From Deltaproteobacteria bacterium (GTDB lineage: Bacteria; Desulfobacterota_D; UBA1144; Nemesobacterales; UBA2774): a stretch of 64,000 nucleotides of DNA. Of the stretch, positions 26,666 to 35,308 are shown piece after piece. The notes beneath the pieces were generated by a model. It was not told where the DNA came from. It did no database searches and was given only the letters and a program-made list of their open reading frames with translations. The translations under genes were made by a program, and so were the position numbers. The stretch is from the NCBI GenBank assembly GCA_040223695.1, contig JAVKFU010000017.1, positions 124,001-188,000 of the forward strand. Direction: 5' to 3'. The first letter of the stretch is position 1. Every line of letters starts with the position of its first letter.

Positions 26666-28129
26666 TCACCCGCCGTGGAAGGCGAGAAGCACGGAGCTTG
26701 CCGCCTCTATTGCCAGGTCCCAGGAGTCGAAGGGAAATACTCCCAGCACCAGCGTTCCAACAGATAAAACGATTAACGCAAATGAGGACGCTATCTTGAA
26801 AGAAGGGAACGTCCTTGTCTCCTCCTTCATGTAGGCGTAGACGAGAACCCTGAGATAGTAATATGCGGAGATAACGCTGCTCAGTATACCGATTACGGCG
26901 AGCCAGTAAAAACCGGCATGCACAGCGGAAAGAAAGACCCTGTACTTGGCGAAAAACCCTATAGTCGGAGGAATGCCGGCAAGGGAGAACATAAATATTC
27001 CAAGAGCCAGGGCGACATACGGCCTTCTTCCCCAGAGACCGGCTATATCCTCGAAAGTCTCGCATTCCCTGCCTTCCCTCGAAAGATAGGCCAGCACCCC
27101 GAAAGCCCCGAGGTTCATAAACGTATAGGCGAAAAGGTAGTAAATCACGCTTCCTGCGCCGAGCTCCTCTCCGCCGTATGCGGCCACCACGCCTACGAGT
27201 GCGTATCCGGCGTGAGCTATGCTCGAGTACGCGAGCATACGCTTGATGCTTTTTTGCGCTATGGCGGCTACGTTTCCGATAATCATTGTAAAAACAGCCA
27301 CGACCCAGAGAACTGGCATTATGCTTGCCTGCATCTGATAAAACCCCTCGAAAATCACCCTCAGAAGTATTGCGAACGCCGCCGCCTTGACCCCCACCGA
27401 CATAAAGGCCGTCGCCGTCATCGGCGCTCCTTCATATACGTCAGGCACCCATTGATGAAGGGGAAACGCCCCTATTTTGAAAATAAACCCTACGAGCACA
27501 AGCGCGCCCCCGGCAATGAAAAGGGGGCTCGACGGATCGAAGCTTTTTAAGATCTGAGTGAGGTATACAGAGCCCGAAGCCCCGTAAAGAAGCGCAATAC
27601 CGTAAAGCAATATGGCGGATGAAAATCCTCCCAGAATAAGATATTTGATTCCCGCCTCGGTCGAGCGCGCCGATCTCCGGTTGAAGGCCGAGAGTACATA
27701 AACCGATATGGACATGATTTCAAAACCGAGGAAAAGGGACATGAATTCCTGAGCGGAAGCGAGGATCATCATCCCTGAAGTGGAAAACAGTATAAGCGCG
27801 TAAAACTCGTTTGAATAATGTATAAATCCCGAAAGGTAGTCTTTCGACAGCAATACAGCGAGGAATGCGCCCAGGAGAAAGATAACGTTGAAGTAGGCGG
27901 CGAACTGATCGAGCGCCAGAGCGCCCATAAACGCGGATTCGTCCGCTCCGAACCTCTTCAGGTTAAGTACGAATGCGACCCCGAGCCCGGCGAGCGCAAT
28001 CAAGAAGAGGTTTCTTTTTGGAGATCCCTTTGTAACGGGGTCGAGAACGATTAATATTAATCCCGCTATAACGAGTGAAATTTCCGGTCCTATCAGAAGA
28101 GTGCTCTTAAAAACCTCGCTTAAATCCAT
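26666..28129 (-). CDS. nuoN: NADH-quinone oxidoreductase subunit N
   Basis: 487 residues, about 14 membrane helices. The antiporter-like proton channel motifs are present: Glu in the fifth helix (L-G-F-E-I-M-S-I), Lys in the seventh and eighth helices (F-K-I-G-A-F-P-L-H-Q-W-V-P-D), and M-L-A-Y-S-S-I-A-H-A-G. This is one of the three proton-pumping subunits of complex I. It stands alone: nuoABCD are about 4.6 kb away on the other strand, and nuoL and nuoM are not in the window. Confidence 0.93.
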   Translation of the reverse strand: MDLSEVFKSTLLIGPEISLVIAGLILIVLDPVTKGSPKRNLFLIALAGLGVAFVLNLKRFGADESAFMGALALDQFAAYFNVIFLLGAFLAVLLSKDYLSGFIHYSNEFYALILFSTSGMMILASAQEFMSLFLGFEIMSISVYVLSAFNRRSARSTEAGIKYLILGGFSSAILLYGIALLYGASGSVYLTQILKSFDPSSPLFIAGGALVLVGFIFKIGAFPLHQWVPDVYEGAPMTATAFMSVGVKAAAFAILLRVIFEGFYQMQASIMPVLWVVAVFTMIIGNVAAIAQKSIKRMLAYSSIAHAGYALVGVVAAYGGEELGAGSVIYYLFAYTFMNLGAFGVLAYLSREGRECETFEDIAGLWGRRPYVALALGIFMFSLAGIPPTIGFFAKYRVFLSAVHAGFYWLAVIGILSSVISAYYYLRVLVYAYMKEETRTFPSFKIASSFALIVLSVGTLVLGVFPFDSWDLAIEAASSVLLAFHGG

Positions 28130-28249
28130 TAAGGGATTCTCCGAAATTTAGTGTGTATAAAAATTACCAGACGGCGACTTTGACGAGTTAGTATGAGTGT
28201 GCTCAAGGGGGTTGTCAAGTTTAAAAGCGGTTAAGAATGGAGGAGGTTT

Positions 28250-29053
28250 TCACAATTCACAGTCGTACTGTGTGTATTCCTCTACTTCATTAATTGAGGG
28301 GTTCTCACCGCATAGACGGCACCCGGGGTCCCTCTTTACATTTACCGTGTTAAAGGACATATCAAGAGCATTGAATATGAGCAGGCGGTCAACGAGCGGC
28401 TCTCCAATCCTGAGTATCTGTTTTAAGGCTTCCACTGCCTGAAGCGTCCCTATAGTCCCCGCGACCGCGCCGAGAATGCCCGCTTCCTGACAGCTCGGCA
28501 TCATTCCCTCGGGCGGTATCTCCGGATAAAGGCACCTGTAACACGCTCCCCCGGCATAGGGCTTGAAAACTGACACCTGCCCCTCGAACTGAAAAATAGC
28601 GCCTGAAACAAGTGTCTTTCTCTCGAAGTAACATACATCGTTTAAGAGATAGCGCGTCGGGAAATTATCCGATCCGTCTATGATAATATCATAGTCCCTG
28701 ATTATGTTCCTGATGTTGTTCTTTGAAATCGGGTCGTTGTAAACAACGATGTCAACGTCCGGGTTTAATTTTTCGAGTTTTTCCCTTGCCGAATCCGTCT
28801 TGGGCTTGCCTATATCCTCCGTATAATGGAGAACCTGCCTGTGGAGGTTTGAAATATCGACTCTGTCGGAGTCGGCTATTCCGATTTTACCGACACCGGC
28901 AGCTGCCAGATACAGGGCTATAGGAGAACCCAGACCGCCCACCCCCAGACAGAAAACCCTCGCTCTCAGAAGACGCGCCTGCCCCTCGCCTCCGATCTCA
29001 GGGAGAAGAATATGCCTGCTGTATCTGTATATCTGATCTTCTTTTAATTCCAC
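28250..29053 (-). CDS. moeB: MoeB/ThiF-type adenylyltransferase (E1-like)
   Basis: 267 residues. Nucleotide loop G-V-G-G-L-G-S at 37-43, D-x-D-x-V-x-x-S-N-L-x-R-Q at 61-73, zinc tetrad C171-x2-C174 and C245-x2-C248, and C188 in the crossover loop. The enzyme adenylates the C-terminal glycine of a ubiquitin-like sulfur carrier (MoaD, ThiS or CysO type). It has no rhodanese domain, so sulfur must come from elsewhere. The start is GTG at 29053. It is the last gene of the tusA-like/cysM/JAMM/moeB cluster, which suggests a cysteine-linked role rather than molybdopterin synthesis. Confidence 0.88.
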   Translation of the reverse strand: MELKEDQIYRYSRHILLPEIGGEGQARLLRARVFCLGVGGLGSPIALYLAAAGVGKIGIADSDRVDISNLHRQVLHYTEDIGKPKTDSAREKLEKLNPDVDIVVYNDPISKNNIRNIIRDYDIIIDGSDNFPTRYLLNDVCYFERKTLVSGAIFQFEGQVSVFKPYAGGACYRCLYPEIPPEGMMPSCQEAGILGAVAGTIGTLQAVEALKQILRIGEPLVDRLLIFNALDMSFNTVNVKRDPGCRLCGENPSINEVEEYTQYDCEL

Positions 29054-29064
29054 TTCTGTTGTTT

Positions 29065-29481
29065 TTAATCCTCTATTAATTCTACCGCCGCTTCGTTAAA
29101 ATGCGAATCGAAATCCTCGAGCACCCAGGCCCTCGCGTCGTTATACTTTCCGCCGTTTATCGAAAAAATCATATACACCCACTCGGGCCATGCCCTTTGA
29201 CGGTCCGTTTCAGAGGGCAGCGAAGGGTGATCCGGGTGAGAATGGTATATCCCCAGAATTTCCATACCGTTGGCTCTGGCCCACTCGTCCGCTTCCTTGA
29301 AAGATTCGGGGTCAAGGTCATATCTATCGTGCGCCCTTTGGGTATTCAGATTTTTGCACTCCCTATAGTCGGTAATTTTCCCGTCGGCGCCGATAAGAAC
29401 CCCGCAAACCTCGTGAGGGAACCCCGATTCGGCGTGTTTAATTATTCCGCTGTGCGCTGACCGGGCCATTTTTACCACCAT
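29065..29481 (-). CDS. JAMM/Mov34 (M67) metallopeptidase, Mec+-like
   Basis: 138 residues. A complete JAMM zinc site is visible: E24 in P-H-E-V-C-G-V, then H80-S-H82-P...S90-x-x-D93. In mycobacteria the homologous Mec+ peptidase releases cysteine from the sulfur carrier CysO. The start at 29481 overlaps the end of cysM by 10 bases and fits the usual distance to the I-x-x-H-A motif; a second ATG at 29469 is possible. Its neighbours (cysM upstream, moeB downstream) match the CysO-CysM-Mec+ pathway, but no carrier with a Gly-Gly end is encoded here. Confidence 0.88.
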   Translation of the reverse strand: MVVKMARSAHSGIIKHAESGFPHEVCGVLIGADGKITDYRECKNLNTQRAHDRYDLDPESFKEADEWARANGMEILGIYHSHPDHPSLPSETDRQRAWPEWVYMIFSINGGKYNDARAWVLEDFDSHFNEAAVELIED

Positions 29482-30419
29482 ATGCCCCCGCTTAAGTACC
29501 TGTAACCGCCGTCGGGGAAAACGGTTACAAGTACCCCTTCCTTGAGCTTTTTCGCATATTCCAGAGTCGCATAGGCTACCGCCCCCCCCGAGTGCCCTAT
29601 GAAAATCCCTTCCTTCTTGAGAAGTCCCTTCATCATATGATAGGCATCTTCCGTTGTAACCCTGACCAATTCATCGGGATATCCCGAATCGTAAATTCCC
29701 GGCACGATCGAGGTCGGCATATGTTTCATCCCCTCAAGCCCGTGAAGCGCCTCAGCAGGCTCGACAGCTATGGCCCTTACATCGGGGTTAAGCTCTTTAA
29801 GCCTTCTCGAAGTCCCCATGAATGTTCCGCTTGTTCCGAGCCCCGCAATGAAATGCGTCACCCGGCCCTGCGTCTGCTCCCAGATTTCCACGGCGGTCGT
29901 TTCATAGTGAGCTCTAGGGTTCTCAGGATTGTTATACTGATCCGGCATAAAGTATTTTTCGGGATTTTCCTTCTTAAGCTTTCTGGCGAGGCGAATAGCG
30001 CCGTCCGAGCCCTCCAGAGGGTCTGAATAAATTATTTTCGCCCCGAATGCCTGAAGAGTCTTTTTTCTTTCGATGTTGATATTAAGCGGCGTAACGAGCT
30101 CGACCTCGTAACCGAGAGCGGCTCCTATCATTGCGTAGGCAATCGCTGTGTTTCCGGAGGAAGAATCCATCAGTATTTTATCGCGGGTAAGCTCCCCCGA
30201 GCGAATGCCGTCCATTATCATCCACAGAGCAGGCCTGTCCTTGACCGACCCCCCAGGATTAAACCACTCGGCTTTGGCGTAAACCCCGACATCAGGACTC
30301 AGGCCTTCGGTGATATGGGCTAATTTGATGAGCGGAGTACCACCGACGAGCTCGGTTACCGAGCCCGCCGTTTTTAGCCTGCTATCCAGGGTATTTTTTC
30401 TTGCCAGGGATAAATTCAT
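29472..30419 (-). CDS. cysM: Cysteine synthase, CysM type (PLP-dependent)
   Basis: 315 residues. The PLP lysine is K60 in N-P-G-G-S-V-K-D-R, the substrate loop is S-S-S-G-N-T at 86-91, and the phosphate loop is G-L-G-T-S-G-T. The C-terminal G-G-Y-R-Y-L-S region resembles mycobacterial CysM, which uses O-phosphoserine and a thiocarboxylated carrier, but the mobile tail is shorter and ends in I-W-W. The start ATG overlaps the stop of the tusA-like gene (TGATG). The operon context with a JAMM peptidase and MoeB argues for carrier-based rather than free-sulfide cysteine synthesis. Confidence 0.88.
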   Translation of the reverse strand: MNLSLARKNTLDSRLKTAGSVTELVGGTPLIKLAHITEGLSPDVGVYAKAEWFNPGGSVKDRPALWMIMDGIRSGELTRDKILMDSSSGNTAIAYAMIGAALGYEVELVTPLNINIERKKTLQAFGAKIIYSDPLEGSDGAIRLARKLKKENPEKYFMPDQYNNPENPRAHYETTAVEIWEQTQGRVTHFIAGLGTSGTFMGTSRRLKELNPDVRAIAVEPAEALHGLEGMKHMPTSIVPGIYDSGYPDELVRVTTEDAYHMMKGLLKKEGIFIGHSGGAVAYATLEYAKKLKEGVLVTVFPDGGYRYLSGGIWW

Positions 30420-30655
30420 CAGCGGCGCTCAATAAAAAGTTTGTAAAAGTCCCCTTCCTGGCGGATATCGAGTATCTTATGCCCCTCGGCAATTACGCTC
30501 TTGGGGACATTCGTAAGAGGCTCTCCTTCTCTCAGAGTCACTTCAAGTACCTGACCCGAAGACATGGTTTCAAGCTTGAGCTTGGTTTTTACGAACGTCA
30601 TGGGACAAATCTCTTGAGTGATGTCTATCTGATTATCGATTTTCTGTGTTTCCAT
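30419..30655 (-). CDS. TusA/SirA-family sulfurtransferase-like protein
   Basis: 78 residues. The TusA fold pattern is clear: D-I-T-Q-E-I-C17-P-M-T, then helix V-K-T-K-L-K-L-E, and the strand pattern G-Q-V-L-E-V-x-L. The canonical C-P-x-P motif is changed to C-P-M-T, but the sulfur-carrying Cys is kept. TusA proteins relay persulfide sulfur between enzymes. It is the first gene of the cluster, ahead of cysM with a TGATG overlap. It does not end in Gly-Gly, so it cannot itself be a substrate for MoeB adenylation or ordinary JAMM cleavage. Confidence 0.82.
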   Translation of the reverse strand: METQKIDNQIDITQEICPMTFVKTKLKLETMSSGQVLEVTLREGEPLTNVPKSVIAEGHKILDIRQEGDFYKLFIERR

Positions 30656-30817
30656 ATATGTTTTACCCCCTACTATCTCCCCTCAATATTGAAAATTTTT
30701 CGATTTTAAGAGTACCATACGGGTGAAATATCCACAACCACGCGGGGTGCGTAATGAGGATGGAAAATGCCGGTATTGCGTGCCGGTGAGCGAATTTTTA
30801 TTATCAGGAAGAAGAGA

Positions 30818-30964
30818 TCATTTATCCTCCGGCTTAATATCAATTACGGAATTATCGCGCTCTAAATTCCTCTTCCGGATTTGCTTATTTTTTCCACCCG
30901 CCGACATTTTACAGAGCCAGAAGGCTATGATGATTATCAACATAAGTAACAATAACTTTGTCAT
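30818..30964 (-). CDS. 48-residue single-span membrane protein
   Basis: The ATG at 30964 is followed by 48 codons and a TGA at 30820-30818. Residues 2-18 are a Leu/Ile-rich helix (T-K-L-L-L-L-M-L-I-I-I-I-A-F-W-L), followed by a basic then mixed-charge cytoplasmic tail. An AGGA lies upstream at a normal distance. It sits between purQ (31 bases upstream) and the tusA-like gene on the same strand, filling a gap that otherwise looks empty. No family recognised. A longer open frame on the plus strand over the same bases is a shadow. Confidence 0.6.
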   Translation of the reverse strand: MTKLLLLMLIIIIAFWLCKMSAGGKNKQIRKRNLERDNSVIDIKPEDK

Positions 30965-30994
30965 TACTGTTTTCCTATTCCAACTCCTTACTAC

Positions 30995-31708
30995 CTATGC
31001 CTGGCTCTGTGCTTTCTCGTTTTGCGCGAGCCAGGATATAACGGATTCGAATATCAGTCTTCCGTCCGTACCCGAAAGCAGCTCTTCAGCGCACCTCTCG
31101 GGATGAGGCATCATACCCAGCACATTGCCCGCTTTGTTGCAGATTCCCGCAATATTTTGGACGGAACCGTTAGGATTGGACTCAGGTGTCGTTCCGCCTT
31201 CTGCGTCGCAGTATTTGAACACGATTTGCGTATTTTCCGTAAGCAGGTCGTCCTCAGTGCAGAAGTAATTTCCTTCCCCGTGAGCGACCGGAACTCTGAG
31301 AACGTCTCCAATCTTCAGATTACCCGTAAACACAGTGTCATTATTCTCGACTCTGATATTAACCCATCTGCATACGAACTTGAGCGAAGAGTTTCTCATA
31401 AAAGCCCCCGGGAGAAGACCCGCTTCAACAAGGACCTGGAAACCGTTACATATACCTATCACGGGACCTCCGCGTGAAGCGTAATTTTTAACGGATTCCA
31501 TAATCGGGGACAGGCTTGCTATCGAGCCCGTCCTCAGATAATCGCCGTAGGAAAAACCGCCCGGCAGCACGATGCAGTCGAACCTGCCAAGATCGATATT
31601 CTCGTGCCAGACGAATTCACAGCCCTGGCGTAGAACATGCTTCAAAACATGATAGCAGTCGTGATCACAGTTGGACCCGGGGAATACCACGACTCCGAAG
31701 TTAAACAT
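30995..31708 (-). CDS. purQ: Phosphoribosylformylglycinamidine synthase subunit PurQ
   Basis: 237 residues. Class I glutamine amidotransferase: nucleophile Cys87 in G-I-C-N-G-F-Q, His and Glu in M-M-P-H-P-E-R near the end, and V-F-P-G-S-N-C-D at the start. It supplies ammonia to PurL in purine synthesis. The ATG at 31708 has GAGGAG at the right distance and lies just after the purS stop. The order is purS-purQ; purL is not adjacent. Confidence 0.95.
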   Translation of the reverse strand: MFNFGVVVFPGSNCDHDCYHVLKHVLRQGCEFVWHENIDLGRFDCIVLPGGFSYGDYLRTGSIASLSPIMESVKNYASRGGPVIGICNGFQVLVEAGLLPGAFMRNSSLKFVCRWVNIRVENNDTVFTGNLKIGDVLRVPVAHGEGNYFCTEDDLLTENTQIVFKYCDAEGGTTPESNPNGSVQNIAGICNKAGNVLGMMPHPERCAEELLSGTDGRLIFESVISWLAQNEKAQSQA

Positions 31709-31709
31709 T

Positions 31710-31961
31710 TTACTCCTCAACCTCTATGTCAAATTCCTCGATCACAGGATTTGAAAGGAGCTTCACGCACATATCGTTGACCCGCTCTCTTGCGCCCTCG
31801 GCGCTTGTGTCTTTTACTCTTAGCTCAATGAGCTTTCCTATCCTCGCGTCCTCGACTTCGCCGTAACCGAGATTGTTTAAAGCCATAAGTACGGATTTTC
31901 CCTGCGGATCAAGTACGACAGGTTTTAATTTTACTTCCACTTTTACTTTGTATTCTTTCAT
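31710..31961 (-). CDS. purS: Phosphoribosylformylglycinamidine synthase subunit PurS
   Basis: 83 residues from the ATG at 31961. PurS signature: V-K-V[11 protein letters not shown] near the start, A-L-x-x-L-G-Y, and a final [11 protein letters not shown]. It is a small structural bridge in the PurLQS complex. It follows parB by 22 bases, so cell-division and purine genes share a transcript here. Confidence 0.93.
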   Translation of the reverse strand: MKEYKVKVEVKLKPVVLDPQGKSVLMALNNLGYGEVEDARIGKLIELRVKDTSAEGARERVNDMCVKLLSNPVIEEFDIEVEE

Positions 31962-31983
31962 AGATTTTTTCAATTCTGCGCTA

Positions 31984-32823
31984 TTATTTATTTCCGAGCA
32001 AATACCCCGCGATTCTCTCAAGCTCATCCTCAGAGTAATACTCTATTTCAATCTTCCCCTTGCCGTTTTTATATATAATTCGGACCTGAGTGCTGAGGGC
32101 CTTTTTTATATCATCGCTTAATTGCTTTACGTAAGGGTTTTCTATCCCGGATACGGCTTCCGCCGTTTTCTTTCCGGACATTTTCTGAATCAGGCTTTCA
32201 GTGTTTCTTACAGAAAGCTGCCGCTCTCGTATTGCGGCAAGCACGAAGCTCGCGTCGGAAGATGATTCCACACTCAGTATGGCGCGCGCGTGTCCGGCGG
32301 TAATCTCTCCGTTTATAAGAGCGCTCTTCGCGTCCTCCGGAAGTTTTAAAAGCCTGAGTTGATTTGTAATAGTCGACCTGTCTTTTCCGATCTGTGAGGA
32401 GACCTCTTCGTGAGTCAATCCAAACTCCTCTATAAGATGTTGATAAGCATTGGCTTCTTCTATAGGATTCAAATCTTCACGCTGCAGGTTCTCTATCAGG
32501 GCAAGCTCGAGCGCCTCCCTGTCGGATACATCTTTAATAATGACAGGCACTCTTGCCATACCCGCCCTCTGTGCGGCTCTCCACCTCCTCTCTCCCGCTA
32601 TAATCTCATAGCCGTTGACAGTCTGTCTCACAACGAGAGGCTGAAGAATCCCCTTTTCCTTTATAGAAGCCGATAACTCGGCGATAGATTCATCGTCGAA
32701 TTCTTTTCTGGGCTGGAGAAAGTTAGGTTTGATTTCGTTTATGCCGACAAGGGTCAAGCCCTGCTGCTTGTTCTCTTTCGGTATCAGAGCGTCCAGCCCT
32801 CTACCCAAAGTAGCTTTTTTCAA
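31984..32823 (-). CDS. parB: Chromosome partitioning protein ParB
   Basis: 279 residues. The N-terminal L-G-R-G-L-D-A-L-I-P box that stimulates ParA is followed by the CTPase/nuclease-like domain with G-E-R-R-W-R-A-A-Q-R-A-G, the HTH (L-T-H-E-E-V-S-S-Q-I-G-K-D-R-S-T-I-T-N) and a C-terminal dimer domain. The start is TTG at 32823 with a strong GGAGGGGAG; it overlaps the end of parA by 23 bases. No parS site (GTTTCACGTGAAAC type) was found in the window. Confidence 0.94.
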   Translation of the reverse strand: MKKATLGRGLDALIPKENKQQGLTLVGINEIKPNFLQPRKEFDDESIAELSASIKEKGILQPLVVRQTVNGYEIIAGERRWRAAQRAGMARVPVIIKDVSDREALELALIENLQREDLNPIEEANAYQHLIEEFGLTHEEVSSQIGKDRSTITNQLRLLKLPEDAKSALINGEITAGHARAILSVESSSDASFVLAAIRERQLSVRNTESLIQKMSGKKTAEAVSGIENPYVKQLSDDIKKALSTQVRIIYKNGKGKIEIEYYSEDELERIAGYLLGNK

Positions 32824-33607
32824 TTCTCTCCCCTCCGTTTTTCACAACTAACTCATGCGCGAGTGAAATATAGCCTTCCGCCCCGGTAGATTTTATATCG
32901 TAAAGCAATATCGGTTTCCCGAAGCTCGGTGATTCGGCAAGTTTTACATTTCTGAAGATTACCGTCTCAAACACTTCCTCGTTAAAGTAGGTCCTTAACT
33001 CATTAGCTACCATATGGCAGATTTTGTTTCTTGAATCGAACATGGTCAGCAAATAACCCTCAACACCGAGCTCGGGATTTAACCTTTGCCTGATCAGAGA
33101 GATCGTTCTTTTCAGCTGGCCCAGACCTTCAAGGGCAAAATACTCGCACTGGACCGGAATCAGAACCGAATCGGCGGCAGTGAGCGCATTCACGGTCAAC
33201 AGGCTCAGCGAAGGAGGGCAATCTATAAATATATAATCATATTCATGTACCACGTTATTGATCGCCTGCTTGAGTCTCCATTCTCTGTTCTCAAGATGTA
33301 TCAGCTCGACCTCGGCCCCGGTCAGGTCCGGATTAGCGGGTACAACCGTAAGATAACCTTTCAAGGATTCGGGTTCTACCTCAAGCGCTATATCCTTTAT
33401 ATTCGTATCCCCGATAATCGCATCGTAAATACTTTGCCCGACTTCCTCTTTATCAATGCCCACCCCGCTTGTTGCGTTAGCCTGGGGGTCGAAGTCAATG
33501 AACATTGTTCGTTTTTGCGCTGCTGCAAGAGAAGCGGCAAGATTTATAACCGTTGTTGTTTTTCCCACCCCGCCCTTTTGATTTGCGACACAGATTACCT
33601 TTCCCAT
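32801..33607 (-). CDS. parA: Chromosome partitioning ATPase ParA/Soj
   Basis: 268 residues. Deviant Walker A K-G-G-V-G-K-T-T at 11-18 with the signature Lys, Walker A-prime D-F-D-P-Q-A-N-A-T, and D-C-P-P-S-L near residue 130. It works with ParB in origin segregation. It is divergent from an M23 peptidase/bactofilin pair; in Myxococcus and others bactofilins help place ParAB, so the proximity may matter. Confidence 0.95.
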   Translation of the reverse strand: MGKVICVANQKGGVGKTTTVINLAASLAAAQKRTMFIDFDPQANATSGVGIDKEEVGQSIYDAIIGDTNIKDIALEVEPESLKGYLTVVPANPDLTGAEVELIHLENREWRLKQAINNVVHEYDYIFIDCPPSLSLLTVNALTAADSVLIPVQCEYFALEGLGQLKRTISLIRQRLNPELGVEGYLLTMFDSRNKICHMVANELRTYFNEEVFETVIFRNVKLAESPSFGKPILLYDIKSTGAEGYISLAHELVVKNGGERIEKSYFG

Positions 33608-34002
33608 TTCCCACTGCTCGAACTATATCGAGATACAATCCTCAATTAAATTCATTTTAATGTTGTATAAATTAAACGCTCATATTAAGCCGGCCATTTC
33701 TAAATTAATACCCCTCGCAACAAGATAAATACTACCATATTATCCATTATAATCTTTCACCGCAAGACTCCGACGACAATTCGGGATTTAAGCGATAAAG
33801 GAGTTACAGCTCAATTACATGTTCATATTTGCCGGGTAAAAATAGGGAATTTTAGAAGTTTGCCGGGGACTTCAATTATGGGGTTGAATTTAACTCAGAA
33901 TAAATGTATGATTGCACTTCTGTATCAATGAGATGACTTAGAAATCTCAGTGTCTGGTTGCCCGATAGAGTCTGGTCGCCCTAATATTTCAAGGAGAGGA
34001 AT
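33608..34002. other. Intergenic region between parA and the M23 gene
   Basis: AT-rich, no credible coding frame. It should hold divergent promoters. A 12-base direct repeat with one mismatch (GTCTGGTTGCCC at 33952-33963 and GTCTGGTCGCCC at 33970-33981, an 18-base period) precedes the AAGGAGAGG ribosome site of the M23 gene. Confidence 0.5.
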
Positions 34003-34833
34003 ATGGATAAGCATAACCTTACTGTAATGTTGATTACCCCCGGTAGTAAAGGTCCCAAAGCACTTCACTTTAAAAAATCCCATTTGAAAATAGCCCTTTT
34101 TACAATAACGATTTTAACAATAGCTTCCTTATCTTCTTTCATCGCCACCTATACGTTCTACAAGGATTCCGAATCCAAGACTCAATCTGTAAAAAAACTT
34201 GCGAAAACCATTAACTCGCTGAGTCATAACCTGAGTGAAAACAAGCAAACCGAAGCCAGTCTCAGGGTTAGATTGAAGGATATTGAAACGAAGTTGCTCG
34301 AAATGCAGGAAATGCTGGACAAAAAAGGCATTAAGAAAAAATTGGCTGTGGGAGGGGAATTTATCCCCGTGGATAGATTGAGCGTCTCCTATGTAGATTA
34401 CATGAAAAAGGATATAGACGAATTATTTAACACCATGAAAACCCTCCCTGTGGGCTCCCCGCTACAGGGGAAAATAAACTCCGGCTTCGGGTACAGAAAG
34501 GACCCTTTTAAATCACGGGTAGGTTTTCATTCAGGAATTGATATAGACGCGAACCTTGGCGACCCGATTGTAGCTACGGCGGACGGCACGGTAAAAAAGG
34601 CCGGCTGGCAGAGTAGTTACGGAAAAACAATAGTAATAAGACATAAAGACGGTTTCGAAACCATATACGCACATTTATCCAAAATCACCGTGGAGGAAGG
34701 ACAACAAATAAAAGTCGGAGAGGTAATCGGGAAAGCAGGCTCAACAGGGCGCTCAAGCGGCACACATTTGCACTATGAGGTGATCAGAGACGGGAAGAAA
34801 GTAAACCCGACCAACTTTCTATCGCTAAAATAA
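34003..34833 (+). CDS. M23 (LytM) peptidoglycan endopeptidase, membrane-anchored
   Basis: 276 residues. One membrane span at about 29-50 leaves the rest in the periplasm. A coiled-coil stretch (about 58-108) is followed by a LytM domain with the zinc motifs H-S-G-I-D-I-D and H-L-H-Y-E-V. All catalytic His and Asp are present, so an active cross-link hydrolase is expected. AAGGAGAGG precedes the ATG. Only two bases separate it from the bactofilin gene. M23-bactofilin pairs shape cells in Helicobacter (Csd1/CcmA), Caulobacter and others by placing wall hydrolysis at a scaffold. Confidence 0.92.
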   Translation: MDKHNLTVMLITPGSKGPKALHFKKSHLKIALFTITILTIASLSSFIATYTFYKDSESKTQSVKKLAKTINSLSHNLSENKQTEASLRVRLKDIETKLLEMQEMLDKKGIKKKLAVGGEFIPVDRLSVSYVDYMKKDIDELFNTMKTLPVGSPLQGKINSGFGYRKDPFKSRVGFHSGIDIDANLGDPIVATADGTVKKAGWQSSYGKTIVIRHKDGFETIYAHLSKITVEEGQQIKVGEVIGKAGSTGRSSGTHLHYEVIRDGKKVNPTNFLSLK

Positions 34834-34835
34834 TC

Positions 34836-35288
34836 ATGAGTATGTTCGGAAGGCAAAAGGGCGGAAAGCCCTCAAAATCCGACGTCAAACCCATCACGAC
34901 GTCTATCGGTGAGGAGTGTATATTCGAAGGCAACATCTTAACCACATCACCAACCAGAATAGACGGGACCTTAAAAGGTAAAATATCAGGAGATAACAGC
35001 ATTATCGTGGGAGAGCGCGGCAATGTTCTCGGCGAAATTAAAGCGCTTGCAACTATAGTGTTCGGAAAGGTAGAGGGTATAATAGAATCCGAAAAACTCG
35101 AGATAAAAAGTACGGGCACAGTTACGGGAGACATATTCATAAACACGTTGATAGTTGAGGACGGAGGGACTTATAACGGAAGGTGCGCCATGGAAGCGAG
35201 CATTGATAATCTCATGGCAAAATCTAATGTAAATAGCTCAAAAGAATTTCCCGCCGGTACGATAAACCTGGAAGTAAAACAAAAATAA
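34836..35288 (+). CDS. Bactofilin (polymer-forming cytoskeletal protein)
   Basis: 150 residues. A central bactofilin beta-helix (about 28-125) shows the repeating G-x-I-x-G pattern: F-E-G-N-I, I-D-G-T-L-K-G-K-I-S-G, V-L-G-E-I, I-I-E-S-E, V-T-G-D-I. The N-terminal tail is short and basic, with a possible membrane-binding M-S-M-F-G-R; the C-terminal tail is disordered. It assembles into filaments without nucleotide. It is translationally coupled to the M23 peptidase upstream. Confidence 0.93.
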   Translation: MSMFGRQKGGKPSKSDVKPITTSIGEECIFEGNILTTSPTRIDGTLKGKISGDNSIIVGERGNVLGEIKALATIVFGKVEGIIESEKLEIKSTGTVTGDIFINTLIVEDGGTYNGRCAMEASIDNLMAKSNVNSSKEFPAGTINLEVKQK

Positions 35289-35308
35289 ATCAGCTTGTAT
35301 CCTTCGAA

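Noticed and set aside
31984-34002. parS centromere site expected near parAB
   Set aside because: No GTTTCACGTGAAAC-type sequence was found here or elsewhere; isolated CACGTG hexamers (for example near 20521 and 36564) do not match the flanks.
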